64,000 nucleotides of DNA. Origin: Paludisphaera borealis (GTDB taxonomy: Bacteria; Planctomycetota; Planctomycetia; Isosphaerales; Isosphaeraceae). The first letter of the stretch is position 1; the number at the start of each line of letters is the position of its first letter. A program made the position numbers and the translations under genes. This document shows, in pieces, positions 37,029 to 47,721 of the stretch. The notes under the pieces are model-generated. The model worked only from the letters and a program-made list of their open reading frames with translations. It was not told where the DNA came from and did no database searches. The stretch is taken from NCBI RefSeq assembly GCF_001956985.1, contig NZ_CP019082.1, positions 6,634,001 through 6,698,000 on the forward strand, in the 5' to 3' direction.

Positions 37029-38384
37029 ATGACGACGCGACATCGGGGAAAACTTCGGATGCGAATCGGCCGACCGGCCGCGTGGCTCTGCCTGCTGCTG
37101 GCCGGCTTCGTCCCGGCCCGCGCAGACGACGCCGCGCCCCAGACGGCCGACGCCCGGACATGGTTCGAGAACGCCAAGTTCGGACTCTTCATCCACTGGG
37201 GAGTGTACTCGCTGCTGGGTAAGGGCGAGTGGGTGATGGAGACCGACAAGATTCCGATCGCCGAGTACCGGAAGCTGCCGCCGCAGTTCAATCCGGTCAA
37301 GTTCGACGCCGAGGACTGGGCGCGGCTCGCCAAGGCGGCCGGCGTCCGCTACGTCACAATCACGAGCAAGCACCACGACGGCTTCTGCATGTTCGACAGC
37401 AAGCTCACCGATTACGACGTCGTCGACGCCTCGCCCTATGGCAAGGACCCGTTGAAAGCCCTGGCCGAAGCCCTCCGCAAACAACACATCAAGCTCTTCT
37501 TCTACTATTCGCTGCTCGACTGGCATCATCCCGACTTCTACCCGCTTGGCAAGTCGGGTCATCAGGCGGGACGTGAGAAGAAAGGCGAATGGGAGAAGTA
37601 CGTCGCCTACTACCAGGGTCAGGTTCGCGAGCTTTGCACCAACTACGGCGAGATCGGCGGAATCTGGTTCGACGGCTGGTGGGATCGCCCCGAGGCGGCC
37701 TGGGATCTGGAAGGAACGTACAAGCTGATCCACGAGCTTCAGCCTGGCGCCCTGGTCGGCAACAACCACCACGTCGCGCCGTTTCCCGGCGAGGACTTCC
37801 AGATGTTCGAGCAAGACCTGCCGGGCGAGAATTCGGCCGGGTTCAACAAGGCGGGCGTGACCACCGCACTGCCGCTCGAAACCTGCCTGACGATGAACCA
37901 GTCGTGGGGCTACAACGCAACTGACGATCACTACAAGTCGCCCGAGCAGATCATTCAGGCGCTCGTCGGCGCGGCGGGACGAGGCGCGAACCTGCTGCTC
38001 AACGTCGGTCCAAAGCCCGACGGCGCGATCGGCCCGGAATTCACCGAACGGCTGCTGACCGTGGGCCGATGGCTGGAGAGCAACGGCGAGGCCGTCTATG
38101 GCACGCGCCGAGGTCCGATTCCGCCCCAGTGGTGGGGGGTGACGACCCTTCGCACCGGCCGCGACGGCAAAGCGCCGGCGATCTACCTCCACCTCCTCAA
38201 GCCCGACGCTCACTCGATCATGCTGCCCGAGGAATTGGTCGAGTACGACGCGATTCCGCTGGGCAAAGCGACTCCTTTGGAGCGGGACCCCGAACACGGC
38301 CGGACGAAGCTGGAAATACCCGTCGATGGCCGGGCGCCTTACGACGCGATCATCGTCTTGTCGCCCCCCGCGCTGGGCCGTTGA
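37029..38384 (+). CDS. Secreted alpha-L-fucosidase (GH29)
   Basis: 451 aa, GGAGG before the ATG. Signal peptide to about residue 32 (ARA). GH29 hallmarks: WFENAKFGLFIHWGVYSL (45-62), KHHDGFCMFDS, and GIWFDGWW, with Asp215 as the nucleophile. The enzyme should release L-fucose from fucosylated glycans outside the cytoplasm, in keeping with planctomycete growth on algal or plant polysaccharides. C-terminal all-beta accessory region. It precedes a redoxin-like gene by 55 bp. No fucose transport or catabolism gene is nearby. Confidence 0.92.
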   Translation: MTTRHRGKLRMRIGRPAAWLCLLLAGFVPARADDAAPQTADARTWFENAKFGLFIHWGVYSLLGKGEWVMETDKIPIAEYRKLPPQFNPVKFDAEDWARLAKAAGVRYVTITSKHHDGFCMFDSKLTDYDVVDASPYGKDPLKALAEALRKQHIKLFFYYSLLDWHHPDFYPLGKSGHQAGREKKGEWEKYVAYYQGQVRELCTNYGEIGGIWFDGWWDRPEAAWDLEGTYKLIHELQPGALVGNNHHVAPFPGEDFQMFEQDLPGENSAGFNKAGVTTALPLETCLTMNQSWGYNATDDHYKSPEQIIQALVGAAGRGANLLLNVGPKPDGAIGPEFTERLLTVGRWLESNGEAVYGTRRGPIPPQWWGVTTLRTGRDGKAPAIYLHLLKPDAHSIMLPEELVEYDAIPLGKATPLERDPEHGRTKLEIPVDGRAPYDAIIVLSPPALGR

Positions 38385-38439
38385 TCGGATTCGTCGATTC
38401 GTCGGCCTCTTTTTCCCCCTTGATTTCGGGACCTCTCCC

Positions 38440-39153
38440 ATGTCGACCGACCCGGCGATCCCCAGCGGCGACGCCCCCGGCAAGCGATACGATCGGCCGA
38501 GCGCGGTGCTCGGCCTCATCACACTCGCGCTGGTGATCGCGACGGCGTGGCTGAGGCTCGGTCCGGGGCTTTGGCCCACACCACCAACGGTCGGCTCACT
38601 CCTGCCGCCGACCCGGCTGGAACGGCTTCAGGACGACGAACCACTGCTCCTGCTCGGGGTCGAAGGCCGCGTAACCTGGCTGGTCTTCTTGTCGGCGGAA
38701 TCGGTCGAAGGCCGCGCCGTCCTGCCCCAGCTCGAAGCGGTCTGGAAGAAGCTCAGGCCGTCGAAGCGGTTTGCGGTCGTCGCCGCGGCCGTCGACCAGG
38801 GCGTTCCCGAACAGCTCCGAACGGCCCTGGCCGCATACCAGGGCGAGGGGCGGCTGCCACTCTACCTGGCCGGTCATGAGGCCCGGCGCGTGTTCGGAGT
38901 CGACGGTGCCGACCCACCGTGGCACTTCCTGGTCGACCCCGAGGGTCGCATCGCCACGATCGCCCGAGGCTCGGGAAAAGAGACGATCGACCGACTCGCC
39001 AAGCAGGCGGGGCGCTGGCTCGAATCGTTGGAGCCGCTCGAAGAGGCGCACTTCGCGCGGGTCGGCGCGGCCCCTGGCGTCGCCGACGAATTCCAGCCGG
39101 GGCGAGGTGCGGACCGACGGAATGACGTTGTGGCGAGCGCCGCCCGGCGTTAA
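38440..39153 (+). CDS. Membrane-anchored thioredoxin-fold protein lacking the Cys pair
   Basis: 237 aa. One hydrophobic segment at about 22-38, then a redoxin-like fold: WLVFLSAESVEGRAVLPQLE, KRFAVVAAAVD, PLYLAGHEARRVFGV, and PPWHFLVDPEGRIATIARG, the last a clear AhpC/TSA-type strand. The position normally holding CxxC reads SAES, and no cysteine is present nearby, so thiol-disulfide exchange is not expected. It may be a structural or degenerate member. Follows the fucosidase gene by 55 bp in the same direction. Confidence 0.65.
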   Translation: MSTDPAIPSGDAPGKRYDRPSAVLGLITLALVIATAWLRLGPGLWPTPPTVGSLLPPTRLERLQDDEPLLLLGVEGRVTWLVFLSAESVEGRAVLPQLEAVWKKLRPSKRFAVVAAAVDQGVPEQLRTALAAYQGEGRLPLYLAGHEARRVFGVDGADPPWHFLVDPEGRIATIARGSGKETIDRLAKQAGRWLESLEPLEEAHFARVGAAPGVADEFQPGRGADRRNDVVASAARR

Positions 39154-39338
39154 TGTTGGTTCGTTAAGAATCGCCTCTTGCTCACGACTTGACTTGGTGA
39201 ACGCGCCAAGAGAGCGGCGACGACCCCGACGAGGTCTTTTGCGAGCGACTCCGCCCGCCGCGACCGTCTGTCGCCGTCTGTGCTTTCACACGCCGAAATG
39301 CTTTATTAAGACCCCAGTCAATCTGGATGGAGCTTCGA

Positions 39339-40664
<1,326 letters not shown>

Positions 40665-40688
40665 GGCAAGCCGAGAAGATTCGCCCGA

Positions 40689-40720
40689 CCGCCGCGATCG
40701 ACACGGTCGATCCGCGGCGG
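40689..40720. terminator. Bidirectional hairpin between convergent genes
   Basis: CCGCCGCGATCGAC (40689-40702) and GTCGATCCGCGGCGG (40706-40720) pair over 14 bp with one bulge. GGCGGTTT follows, with a short T-run on the plus strand. It sits between the PFK and ABC permease stops and could terminate both. Confidence 0.6.
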
Positions 40721-40734
40721 CGGGCGGTTTCGCG

Positions 40735-42057
40735 CTACTTGGTCAGAACCCACTTCGCCAGCTCGGCGAACGTCGGCGTCTTGCCTTGCATCAAGAGGCC
40801 CGTTCGGAAGATCTTGCCCCCGGCCCACACGCAGAACAGTGCCGTGAGGCTCGTCAGGACCACCGCCAGGATGACCTGCCAGATCGGCGGCGCGGGGTTC
40901 ATGGCCATCCGCATCAGCATCAGGAACGGGCTCGCGGGCGGAAACAGCGACATGCCGACCGACAGCGGGCTCGACGGGTTCTTGAGAACCGCCGTCCAGA
41001 CGAAGACCGGCAGCATCGACATCAGCATCACCGGCATCATCAGCGACTGCGCGTCCTTGAGATCGTTGCAGGCCGATCCCACGGCCATGTAGAGCGACCC
41101 GTAAAGCAAGATCGCCAGCAGCAGGAACCCGCCCAGCGCCACGAGCAGGCCGGGGGTCATCACGTCGGCGTAGCCGTGGTACGCCGCGACGCCGTACGCT
41201 CCGCCGATGTACAGAACCGCCAGCAGCATGGCGATCCCCGCGTTGCCGAGCAGCTTGCCCATCATCAGCTCGAAAGGCGAGACCGAGCCCAGCAAGACCT
41301 CGCTCACGCGGTTCATCTTCTCCTCGATCACGCTGTTCAGAAGTTGCGGGGCGCTGGTCATGAGGATCATGAACACGACGAACATCAGCGCGGCAGGAAC
41401 GAGAGCCGTCCGGACCGGATCGACCTTCGCCGCCGACTTGATCGCCCCCGGCTCGTCGCCCGTCGCCGCCGACCGCTCGACGAGCTGAAGGTTCTCGACC
41501 TCCACCGGCCGGCTCAGCCGCATGGCGAGCGCCTCGTCGACGCCCGCCGCCCGGAAGCGTCGGGCGCGGACCTCGGTGTTCACGGTTTGTCCGAGCCAAT
41601 CGCGGAGGATGCTGTCGTTCGGGTTGTCGGAGTGGTAGCGCACCGCGGCCGGCTCGGAACCCTCGGCCGTGATCTCGACGTAAGCGTCGAGTTCGCCGCG
41701 GCGAATCCGCTCGGATAATGCGAGCTGCTGAGCCGAGTCGCCCCCGGGCCCCTCGGCGGGGGGCGTCGGTTCCAGTTCGAAACGCGGGCGAGTCCGCTTC
41801 GCATCGCTCGATTCGACGCCTGCGTTGTAGTCCTTGACCGCCTTGGCGATCGTAGGCTCCAAGGTCTTCGATTCGTCGACGACGACGAATCGCCGGGTCT
41901 TCACGTCCGCTCGGTCGGCGACGATCGTCTGGAGCAGGATTGACGCCCCCATGATGATCGGCAACGCCAGAAGGCTGATGAGGAACGACTTGGTGCGAAC
42001 CGAAGATCCGAACTCGGTGGTCGCAACCACCCAGATCTTGCGTAGATCAGGACCCAT
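40735..42057 (-). CDS. ABC-2 type exporter permease (NatB-like)
   Basis: 440 aa. One N-terminal membrane helix (about 24-44), a long extracytoplasmic domain (50-220), then five or six membrane helices with FELMMGKLLGNAG and NPSSPLSVGMSLFPPASPF. This is the NatB/ABC-2 permease arrangement. The start overlaps the ATPase gene by 11 bp, and the two form one exporter. Substrate unknown; Na+ export is described for NatAB but cannot be inferred here. Confidence 0.88.
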   Translation of the reverse strand: MGPDLRKIWVVATTEFGSSVRTKSFLISLLALPIIMGASILLQTIVADRADVKTRRFVVVDESKTLEPTIAKAVKDYNAGVESSDAKRTRPRFELEPTPPAEGPGGDSAQQLALSERIRRGELDAYVEITAEGSEPAAVRYHSDNPNDSILRDWLGQTVNTEVRARRFRAAGVDEALAMRLSRPVEVENLQLVERSAATGDEPGAIKSAAKVDPVRTALVPAALMFVVFMILMTSAPQLLNSVIEEKMNRVSEVLLGSVSPFELMMGKLLGNAGIAMLLAVLYIGGAYGVAAYHGYADVMTPGLLVALGGFLLLAILLYGSLYMAVGSACNDLKDAQSLMMPVMLMSMLPVFVWTAVLKNPSSPLSVGMSLFPPASPFLMLMRMAMNPAPPIWQVILAVVLTSLTALFCVWAGGKIFRTGLLMQGKTPTFAELAKWVLTK

Positions 42058-42976
42058 GGCTCACCATCACTTCCTGTTGCGACAGCTCCGGCGCGGCGAT
42101 GCGGACGAAGATATCGTGCAACGACGGCCGCGCGACTTCGAACCGAGTGATCCGGGTGCGATCGACCAGAGCGTGCAGCAGGTCTTGCGAATCGCCCTGA
42201 TAGCGCACTTCCTGAATGTTCCCCTGATCGTTGATCTCGTCGATGCCGCTCAGGCCCGTGAACGCGCCGACGCCGGCGTCGCACTCGACCCGGATCGTGT
42301 CGAAACCGTAGACCGACTGGATCTCGTCGAGCGTGCCGTCGAGGACCTTCCGACCTTTATAGATCATGAAGATCCGATCGCAAAGCCGCTCGGCGACGCT
42401 CATGTCGTGCGTCGAGAAAACGACCGTGGCCCCCGCCTTCTTGAGGTCGAGAACGGCGTCCTTGAGAACCTCGGCGTTCACCGGATCGAGCCCCGAGAAC
42501 GGCTCGTCGAGGATCAAAAGATCCGGGCGGTTAAGGACCGCCGCGATGAACTGGACCTTCTGCGCCATGCCCTTCGAGAGGGCGTCGACCCGCTTGTCGA
42601 TCCAGTCGGAGAGCCCCATGCGTTCGAGCCACTCGGCGATCGATCGATCCAGATCCGGCTGCCGCGCCCCCTTGAGCGCGCCGAAATAGCGGAGCAGCCG
42701 TCGCACGCTCATCCGCTTGTAGAGGCCGCGCTCCTCGGGGAGATAGCTCACCCGGTCGTGCGCCGCGCGGGTGTCGCGAACCCCCAGCACCTCGATCTCG
42801 CCGCTGTCGGGCAAGAGAATGTGCATAATCATGCGCAAAGTCGTCGACTTCCCCGAGCCGTTGGGCCCGATGAAGCCGTAAAGCGAGCCGCGCGGCACGG
42901 CGAGGTCGAGCGCGTCGACCGCGACCGTCCCGCCGAACCGCTTGGTCACCCCGCGGATCGCAATCGCATCGTTCAT
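42047..42976 (-). CDS. ABC transporter ATPase (NatA-like)
   Basis: 309 aa. Walker A GPNGSGKST (about 38-46), signature LSKGMAQKV, Walker B LLILDEPFSGLDP and the switch His in VVFSTHDMS are all intact, so it should hydrolyse ATP. The C-terminal ~85 residues form the regulatory domain seen in exporter ATPases. First gene of a two-gene operon with the permease, overlapping it by 11 bp. Confidence 0.93.
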   Translation of the reverse strand: MNDAIAIRGVTKRFGGTVAVDALDLAVPRGSLYGFIGPNGSGKSTTLRMIMHILLPDSGEIEVLGVRDTRAAHDRVSYLPEERGLYKRMSVRRLLRYFGALKGARQPDLDRSIAEWLERMGLSDWIDKRVDALSKGMAQKVQFIAAVLNRPDLLILDEPFSGLDPVNAEVLKDAVLDLKKAGATVVFSTHDMSVAERLCDRIFMIYKGRKVLDGTLDEIQSVYGFDTIRVECDAGVGAFTGLSGIDEINDQGNIQEVRYQGDSQDLLHALVDRTRITRFEVARPSLHDIFVRIAAPELSQQEVMVSHGS

Positions 42977-43073
42977 GAGCAGTCCGTTCGATGAGACCGG
43001 CGAAGGTCCGCCATCGCCCTCCGTCGGGCTCGGCCGAACCTCGCTCGCGAAGACATTCGTAAAACCGGCGTTC

Positions 43074-45245
43074 TTATTTCCGAAGATCGATGGGGCTGAG
43101 CCAGACCGGCTGCGTGAACCCGCCGTCGTGGGCGACGTCCCAGACTTCCAGACGAGCCCAGGTTCGGCCCTTGAGATCGGCCGTGAACTTGAGCGTCCGC
43201 TCGCCGAACGCCTCGGCGTCGGCCAGATCGATCCGCTGCCGGTGGACGCGCTGTCCGTCTCCCGAGACCAGCTCGGCGAACGCGGGCGGGAACGTCCACT
43301 GGATCTTCGCCTCGACGGCGCTCGGTCCGTCGGCCTTGGGTGTGAGCCGGCCGCCCCCCGGCTGGCCGTCGATGGTGAACTCGGGGATCAGCACCTCTCC
43401 CGTCGTAACGAAGAACCGCCCGCCGCGCAAGGCGTCGAGCACCGGCTGCCAGCTTTCGCCGTACTTCGGCATCCGGTCAAGCCGCAGATAGTTGACGTTC
43501 ATGTGGCCGTACAGCTCGTGCGCGTGGTCGATCTTGAAGACGTCGACTTCGCCCAGCACGTACTTGGGATCGCCCCAGTTGGCCATATCGTCGAGCAGGT
43601 CGAGCGCGCGCCGGCCGAGGCGGTCGTGCGACAGGTCGGCCGGCATGGCCTTCCACGCGGCGCCCAGCCAGCGGTCGGACCGGAAGAAGTCTTCGCCCCG
43701 ATAGCCGTCCGGGGCCCAGCTCGACGACTTGATCCGGGCATGGGCGGTCCAGGCCAGGCCGTTTTCTTCCTTGAGCAGCCGAAGCATCTCGCGGCGGTCG
43801 CCGACGTGGTAGACCTTCCCGTATCCGACGACTTCCTCTTCGAACGGCCGGCCGGCGTCTCGGTTCATCGTCCAGAAGACGGGGCGCGGGAACAGGTAAA
43901 GCCAGTGACCCGCCTCGGCGCCGGGTCGTTCGACCCCGAGATGGACGTTAGCCTCCTCGCCGGGGAGGAACAGGAGGTCGTCGTCCGAGAGTCGTCGGCA
44001 CTCGTCGAACATCGCGGCCAGCTCTTTCAAGCGAAGCTCGCCCGGATCGCGCGGATGGCCGTCTCCGTGGAACTCGGCGAGGTGGACGGCGTCGACCCCC
44101 ATATCCTTGAACATCTTCACGAATTCCGGCGTGGATCGAGTCCCGTCGCCGGCCTTCTCCGCCATCGCCGCCATGGTGATCGCCATGTGCCAGTGGCTGG
44201 TGAACGTCTTGTACCCCGGAAGCTCGGAGAATCGATCGCCGTGCGTGTACCGGAGGGTCTCGGCAAGGGCGTCCTCGGCCTTGCCGCCGGACAGCAGATA
44301 GAACGTCCCCAGCCTCTGCTCGGTCCCCGGCGGCGCGTTGAACCAGGGGACCCACGGCCCGCCCCCTTGCTCGGTCTGGCGGACGCCGAACCCGAACCGC
44401 GGGTCGAGCCCACGGTGGCCATCGCCGAACCAGACCGTGCTCTGATTGTCGGTGACGTCGCGCGGGTAGAAATACTGGTGCGGCGGTGGGAAGCACGCAG
44501 CCGAGCCGTGCTCGCCCTCGATCACGATCGTCCTGTGGCGAACGGCGACGGCCCGATCGGGCGTCGAGGCGATCGGCTCGCGTTGGACCACGCCTTCCGT
44601 GTCGAACCACGCCGCGTTGCCGACCGGCGGGGTCGAGCTCGCGAGCCCGACGTCGTAGAGGATCGCCCGACCGTCTTCGCTCGTGCTCACGACCGCTTCG
44701 ACATGGACGAGTCGCGACCCTGGATAGAGATTGATCCGCCAGGCCCCGCGAAACGGGCCGATCGTGAGCCCGCTGAGCGTCACCGCGAGCCGACGGCCCT
44801 GCGATGTCACGGCGACGTCGCCGAGTGCGAACTTCGACCCATGCCGCTGGAACGGCCGCTTGGCCGGCGTGTCGAAGAACACGTTGAACACGCTCATTCC
44901 GGGGGGCTGGCCAGGGGGCAATCGACGCTCGCCGACCACGAGAAACGCCACCGGGTCGACTTCCGTCAGGATCGGCCCGCGTTCCCCAACGTCCTTGCCA
45001 GCGATCGCCATCTCCGCGATCAACGGCCTGCCCGAGCGGAGGTCGAGGGTCACTCGGCCAACCTCGCCCCCCGCGATCGGCCATTGCAAGCTGAGCCGGC
45101 CGTCGTGATGCTCGACGTCGACGCCGCAGTCGGGTCGATAGCCGCTGAGATCGACCTTCGATTCGCCCCGGGCATAGGACGCCGCGCACGCCAGCACGAC
45201 GAACACGATCGCCGCGGCTTTCCCGGTTCGTAAAAAGCGGTTCAT
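43074..45245 (-). CDS. Large secreted PHP-like protein of unknown substrate
   Basis: 723 aa, GAAGGGGAT before ATG 45245. Signal peptide 1-27. The first half is a beta-rich region. A possible PHP-like metal-binding segment follows: TSHWHMA, EFHGDGHPRD, FLPGEEANVHLG, HWLYLF and GLAWTAHARIK, giving several His/Glu positions as in CehA/McbA-type metallohydrolases. The match is weak; sequence order and spacing differ from typical PHP domains. The C-terminal domain looks beta-sandwich. The gene is divergent from transketolase with 206 bp between. It may be a secreted hydrolase. Confidence 0.6.
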   Translation of the reverse strand: MNRFLRTGKAAAIVFVVLACAASYARGESKVDLSGYRPDCGVDVEHHDGRLSLQWPIAGGEVGRVTLDLRSGRPLIAEMAIAGKDVGERGPILTEVDPVAFLVVGERRLPPGQPPGMSVFNVFFDTPAKRPFQRHGSKFALGDVAVTSQGRRLAVTLSGLTIGPFRGAWRINLYPGSRLVHVEAVVSTSEDGRAILYDVGLASSTPPVGNAAWFDTEGVVQREPIASTPDRAVAVRHRTIVIEGEHGSAACFPPPHQYFYPRDVTDNQSTVWFGDGHRGLDPRFGFGVRQTEQGGGPWVPWFNAPPGTEQRLGTFYLLSGGKAEDALAETLRYTHGDRFSELPGYKTFTSHWHMAITMAAMAEKAGDGTRSTPEFVKMFKDMGVDAVHLAEFHGDGHPRDPGELRLKELAAMFDECRRLSDDDLLFLPGEEANVHLGVERPGAEAGHWLYLFPRPVFWTMNRDAGRPFEEEVVGYGKVYHVGDRREMLRLLKEENGLAWTAHARIKSSSWAPDGYRGEDFFRSDRWLGAAWKAMPADLSHDRLGRRALDLLDDMANWGDPKYVLGEVDVFKIDHAHELYGHMNVNYLRLDRMPKYGESWQPVLDALRGGRFFVTTGEVLIPEFTIDGQPGGGRLTPKADGPSAVEAKIQWTFPPAFAELVSGDGQRVHRQRIDLADAEAFGERTLKFTADLKGRTWARLEVWDVAHDGGFTQPVWLSPIDLRK

Positions 45246-45451
45246 GAATCGATCCCCTTCCACCACCCTCCGGCGTTCCAGCATGGTCGCGGGTCCGCCA
45301 GGCCGAGGAACATCAGTTCACCGCCAGCGATCCGCGTGAATGAGATTGTCATGCGTCGCGCCGGGTTTTAGGCTAAGATGCTTGTTCAATTTGATCAGCC
45401 AAGCGTCCTCAAAGCGAGCCGGGCGCGCGACTCGAAGGAGTTTTCCGAGGT

Positions 45452-47554
45452 ATGTCGTCCACCGTGAATCTGAAGCAACATGTGAGCGCGGCCAAGACCC
45501 CGATGGACACGACCTGCATCGACACGATTCGGACGTTGGCCATGGATGCCGTTCAGAAGGCCAACTCGGGCCATCCGGGAACTCCGATGGCTCTGGCGCC
45601 GGTGGCCTACGTCCTCTGGCAGGATCACCTCCGGTTCGACCCTTCCGAGCCGGTCTGGCCCAATCGCGACCGCTTCGTCCTCTCGGCCGGCCACGCCTCG
45701 ATGCTGCTCTACTCGCTGTTGCACCTCACCGAGGTCCAGGCGGTCGATGAGAATTACGAGACGCTCGGCAAGCCGTCGGTCTCGCTCGACGAGATCAAGA
45801 AATTCCGGCAGTTGCACAGCCACACGCCGGGCCACCCCGAATACCACCTGACGTCGGGCGTCGAGACGACGACCGGGCCGCTGGGGCAGGGGGTCGCCAA
45901 CAGCGTCGGCATGGCGATCGCCGAGCGCTGGCTCGCCGCCCATTTCAACAAGCCCGGCTTCGAGGACTTGATCGACTTCAACGTCTACGCGATTTGCAGC
46001 GACGGCGACATGATGGAGGGGATCTCGCACGAAGCCGCTTCGCTCGCCGGGCACCTCAAGCTCTCGAACCTCTGCTGGATCTACGACGACAACCGGATCA
46101 CGATCGAAGGCAGCACCGAGCTGACCTACGGCGACGACGCCGCCGAACGGTTCATGGCCTACGGCTGGAACGTCACGCGGGTCGGCGACGCCAACGACCT
46201 GGAGCTGCTCGAACGCGCCTATCAGGCGTTCCTGAACTGCAAGGACCGGCCGACGCTCATCATCGTCGACAGCCACATCGCCTGGGGCGCCCCGAACAAG
46301 CAAGACACCAGCGGGGCGCACGGCGAACCCCTGGGCGAAGAGGAAATCCGCCTCACCAAGAAGTTCTACGGCTGGCCCGAGGACGCCAAGTTCCTGGTCC
46401 CCGACGGCGTCTACGAGCACTTCCGCCAGGGCGTCGGCCGACGGGGCAAAGAGCTTCGCGAGGCCTGGTTCAAGCGGCTCGACGCCTACAAGGCCGAGTA
46501 TCCGGAACTCGCCGACCAGCTCTACAAGATTCAGCATCGCGAGCTTCCCGACGGCTGGGACAAGGACGTGCCGACCTTCCCGGCCGACGCCAAGGGGCTG
46601 GCCTCGCGCGATTCGTCGGGCAAGACGCTCAACGCCTTCGCCAAGAACATCCCCTGGCTGATCGGCGGCGCGGCCGACCTCGCTCCCTCCACCAAGACTA
46701 TGTTGACCTTCGACGGCGCGGGGTCGTTCGAGGCCGAGAACTACGGCGGCCGAAATTTCCACTTCGGGATCCGCGAACACGCGATGGGCGCCATCCTGAA
46801 CGGGATGTCCACCGTCAAGGTGCGACCCTACGGATCGGGCTTCCTGATCTTCAGCGACTACGGCCGAGCGCCGATCCGGTTGGCCGCGATCATGGAATTG
46901 CCGGTCGTCTATGTGTTCACGCACGACTCGATCGGGGTCGGCGAGGACGGGCCGACCCACCAGCCGGTCGAGCAGCTCCCGTCGCTCCGAGCGATCCCCG
47001 GCCTGCTCGTTTTCCGGCCGTGCGACGCCAACGAGGTCGTTGAAGCCTGGCGAGTGGTCCTTCAGCTTCGCCATCAGCCCGCCGCGCTAGTGCTCACCCG
47101 GCAGGCGATCCCGACCCTCGACCGCACGCAGTTCGGCGCGGCGTCCGGGCTCGCCAAGGGCGCCTACATCCTGGCCGACGCGGCCGACGGCAAGCCCGAC
47201 GTGCTCTTGCTCGCGACCGGCAGCGAGGTTTCGCTCTGCATCGGGGCGTACGAGCAGCTCAAGGCCGAGGGGATCAAGGCCCGCGTCGTCAGCATGCCGT
47301 GCTGGGAACTGTTCGACGACCAGGACCAGGCGTATCAGGACCAGGTTCTCCCGCCGGACGTCAACGCCCGCGTGTCGGTCGAACAGGCCTCGACCTTCGG
47401 CTGGGCGAAGTACGTCGGACGCACCGGCGCGACCGTCGGCATGCATTCGTTCGGCGCCTCGGCCCCGCTCAAGGACCTGCTTCACGAGTTCGGCTTCACC
47501 GCCGATCGAGTCGTGGCCGCCGCCAAGGAACAGATCGAGAAGAACCGCCGCTGA
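45452..47554 (+). CDS. tkt: Transketolase
   Basis: 700 aa, full length. HPGTPMALAP, the thiamine-diphosphate motif SDGDMMEGISHEAAS...WIYDDN, HGEPLGEEE, the pyrimidine-domain FREHAM-type IREHAMG, and HDSIGVGEDGPTHQP are all present. Cytoplasmic; moves two-carbon units between sugars in the non-oxidative pentose phosphate pathway. GGAG lies 13 bases and GAGG about three bases before the ATG. Monocistronic; a dispersed palindrome follows at 47613. Confidence 0.96.
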   Translation: MSSTVNLKQHVSAAKTPMDTTCIDTIRTLAMDAVQKANSGHPGTPMALAPVAYVLWQDHLRFDPSEPVWPNRDRFVLSAGHASMLLYSLLHLTEVQAVDENYETLGKPSVSLDEIKKFRQLHSHTPGHPEYHLTSGVETTTGPLGQGVANSVGMAIAERWLAAHFNKPGFEDLIDFNVYAICSDGDMMEGISHEAASLAGHLKLSNLCWIYDDNRITIEGSTELTYGDDAAERFMAYGWNVTRVGDANDLELLERAYQAFLNCKDRPTLIIVDSHIAWGAPNKQDTSGAHGEPLGEEEIRLTKKFYGWPEDAKFLVPDGVYEHFRQGVGRRGKELREAWFKRLDAYKAEYPELADQLYKIQHRELPDGWDKDVPTFPADAKGLASRDSSGKTLNAFAKNIPWLIGGAADLAPSTKTMLTFDGAGSFEAENYGGRNFHFGIREHAMGAILNGMSTVKVRPYGSGFLIFSDYGRAPIRLAAIMELPVVYVFTHDSIGVGEDGPTHQPVEQLPSLRAIPGLLVFRPCDANEVVEAWRVVLQLRHQPAALVLTRQAIPTLDRTQFGAASGLAKGAYILADAADGKPDVLLLATGSEVSLCIGAYEQLKAEGIKARVVSMPCWELFDDQDQAYQDQVLPPDVNARVSVEQASTFGWAKYVGRTGATVGMHSFGASAPLKDLLHEFGFTADRVVAAAKEQIEKNRR

Positions 47555-47612
47555 GGTTGACGTAGAAAACGGGCCGGGGCCGGATTCGCTTCGACCCCGC
47601 GCGGGCGATTGT

Positions 47613-47690
47613 ATACGTGCCCGAAGCGCCAGCGAGTGCATCCACCGTCAGCCGACAGGGAATGCACTCGCAGGCGCTTCGGGCTCGTAT
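47613..47690. repeat. Dispersed palindromic repeat, second copy
   Basis: Arms 47613-47641 and 47662-47690 pair over 29 bp with two mismatches. The core GCCCGAAGCGCCAGCGAGTG matches the hairpin at 14138 apart from one base in 20, and both right arms run into GGGCTCGTAT. It lies between the ends of the convergent transketolase and serpin genes, where a strong hairpin could also end transcription. Confidence 0.85.
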
Positions 47691-47721
47691 TTTGATGCGC
47701 CGAAGACGGGCGGCGTAACTC

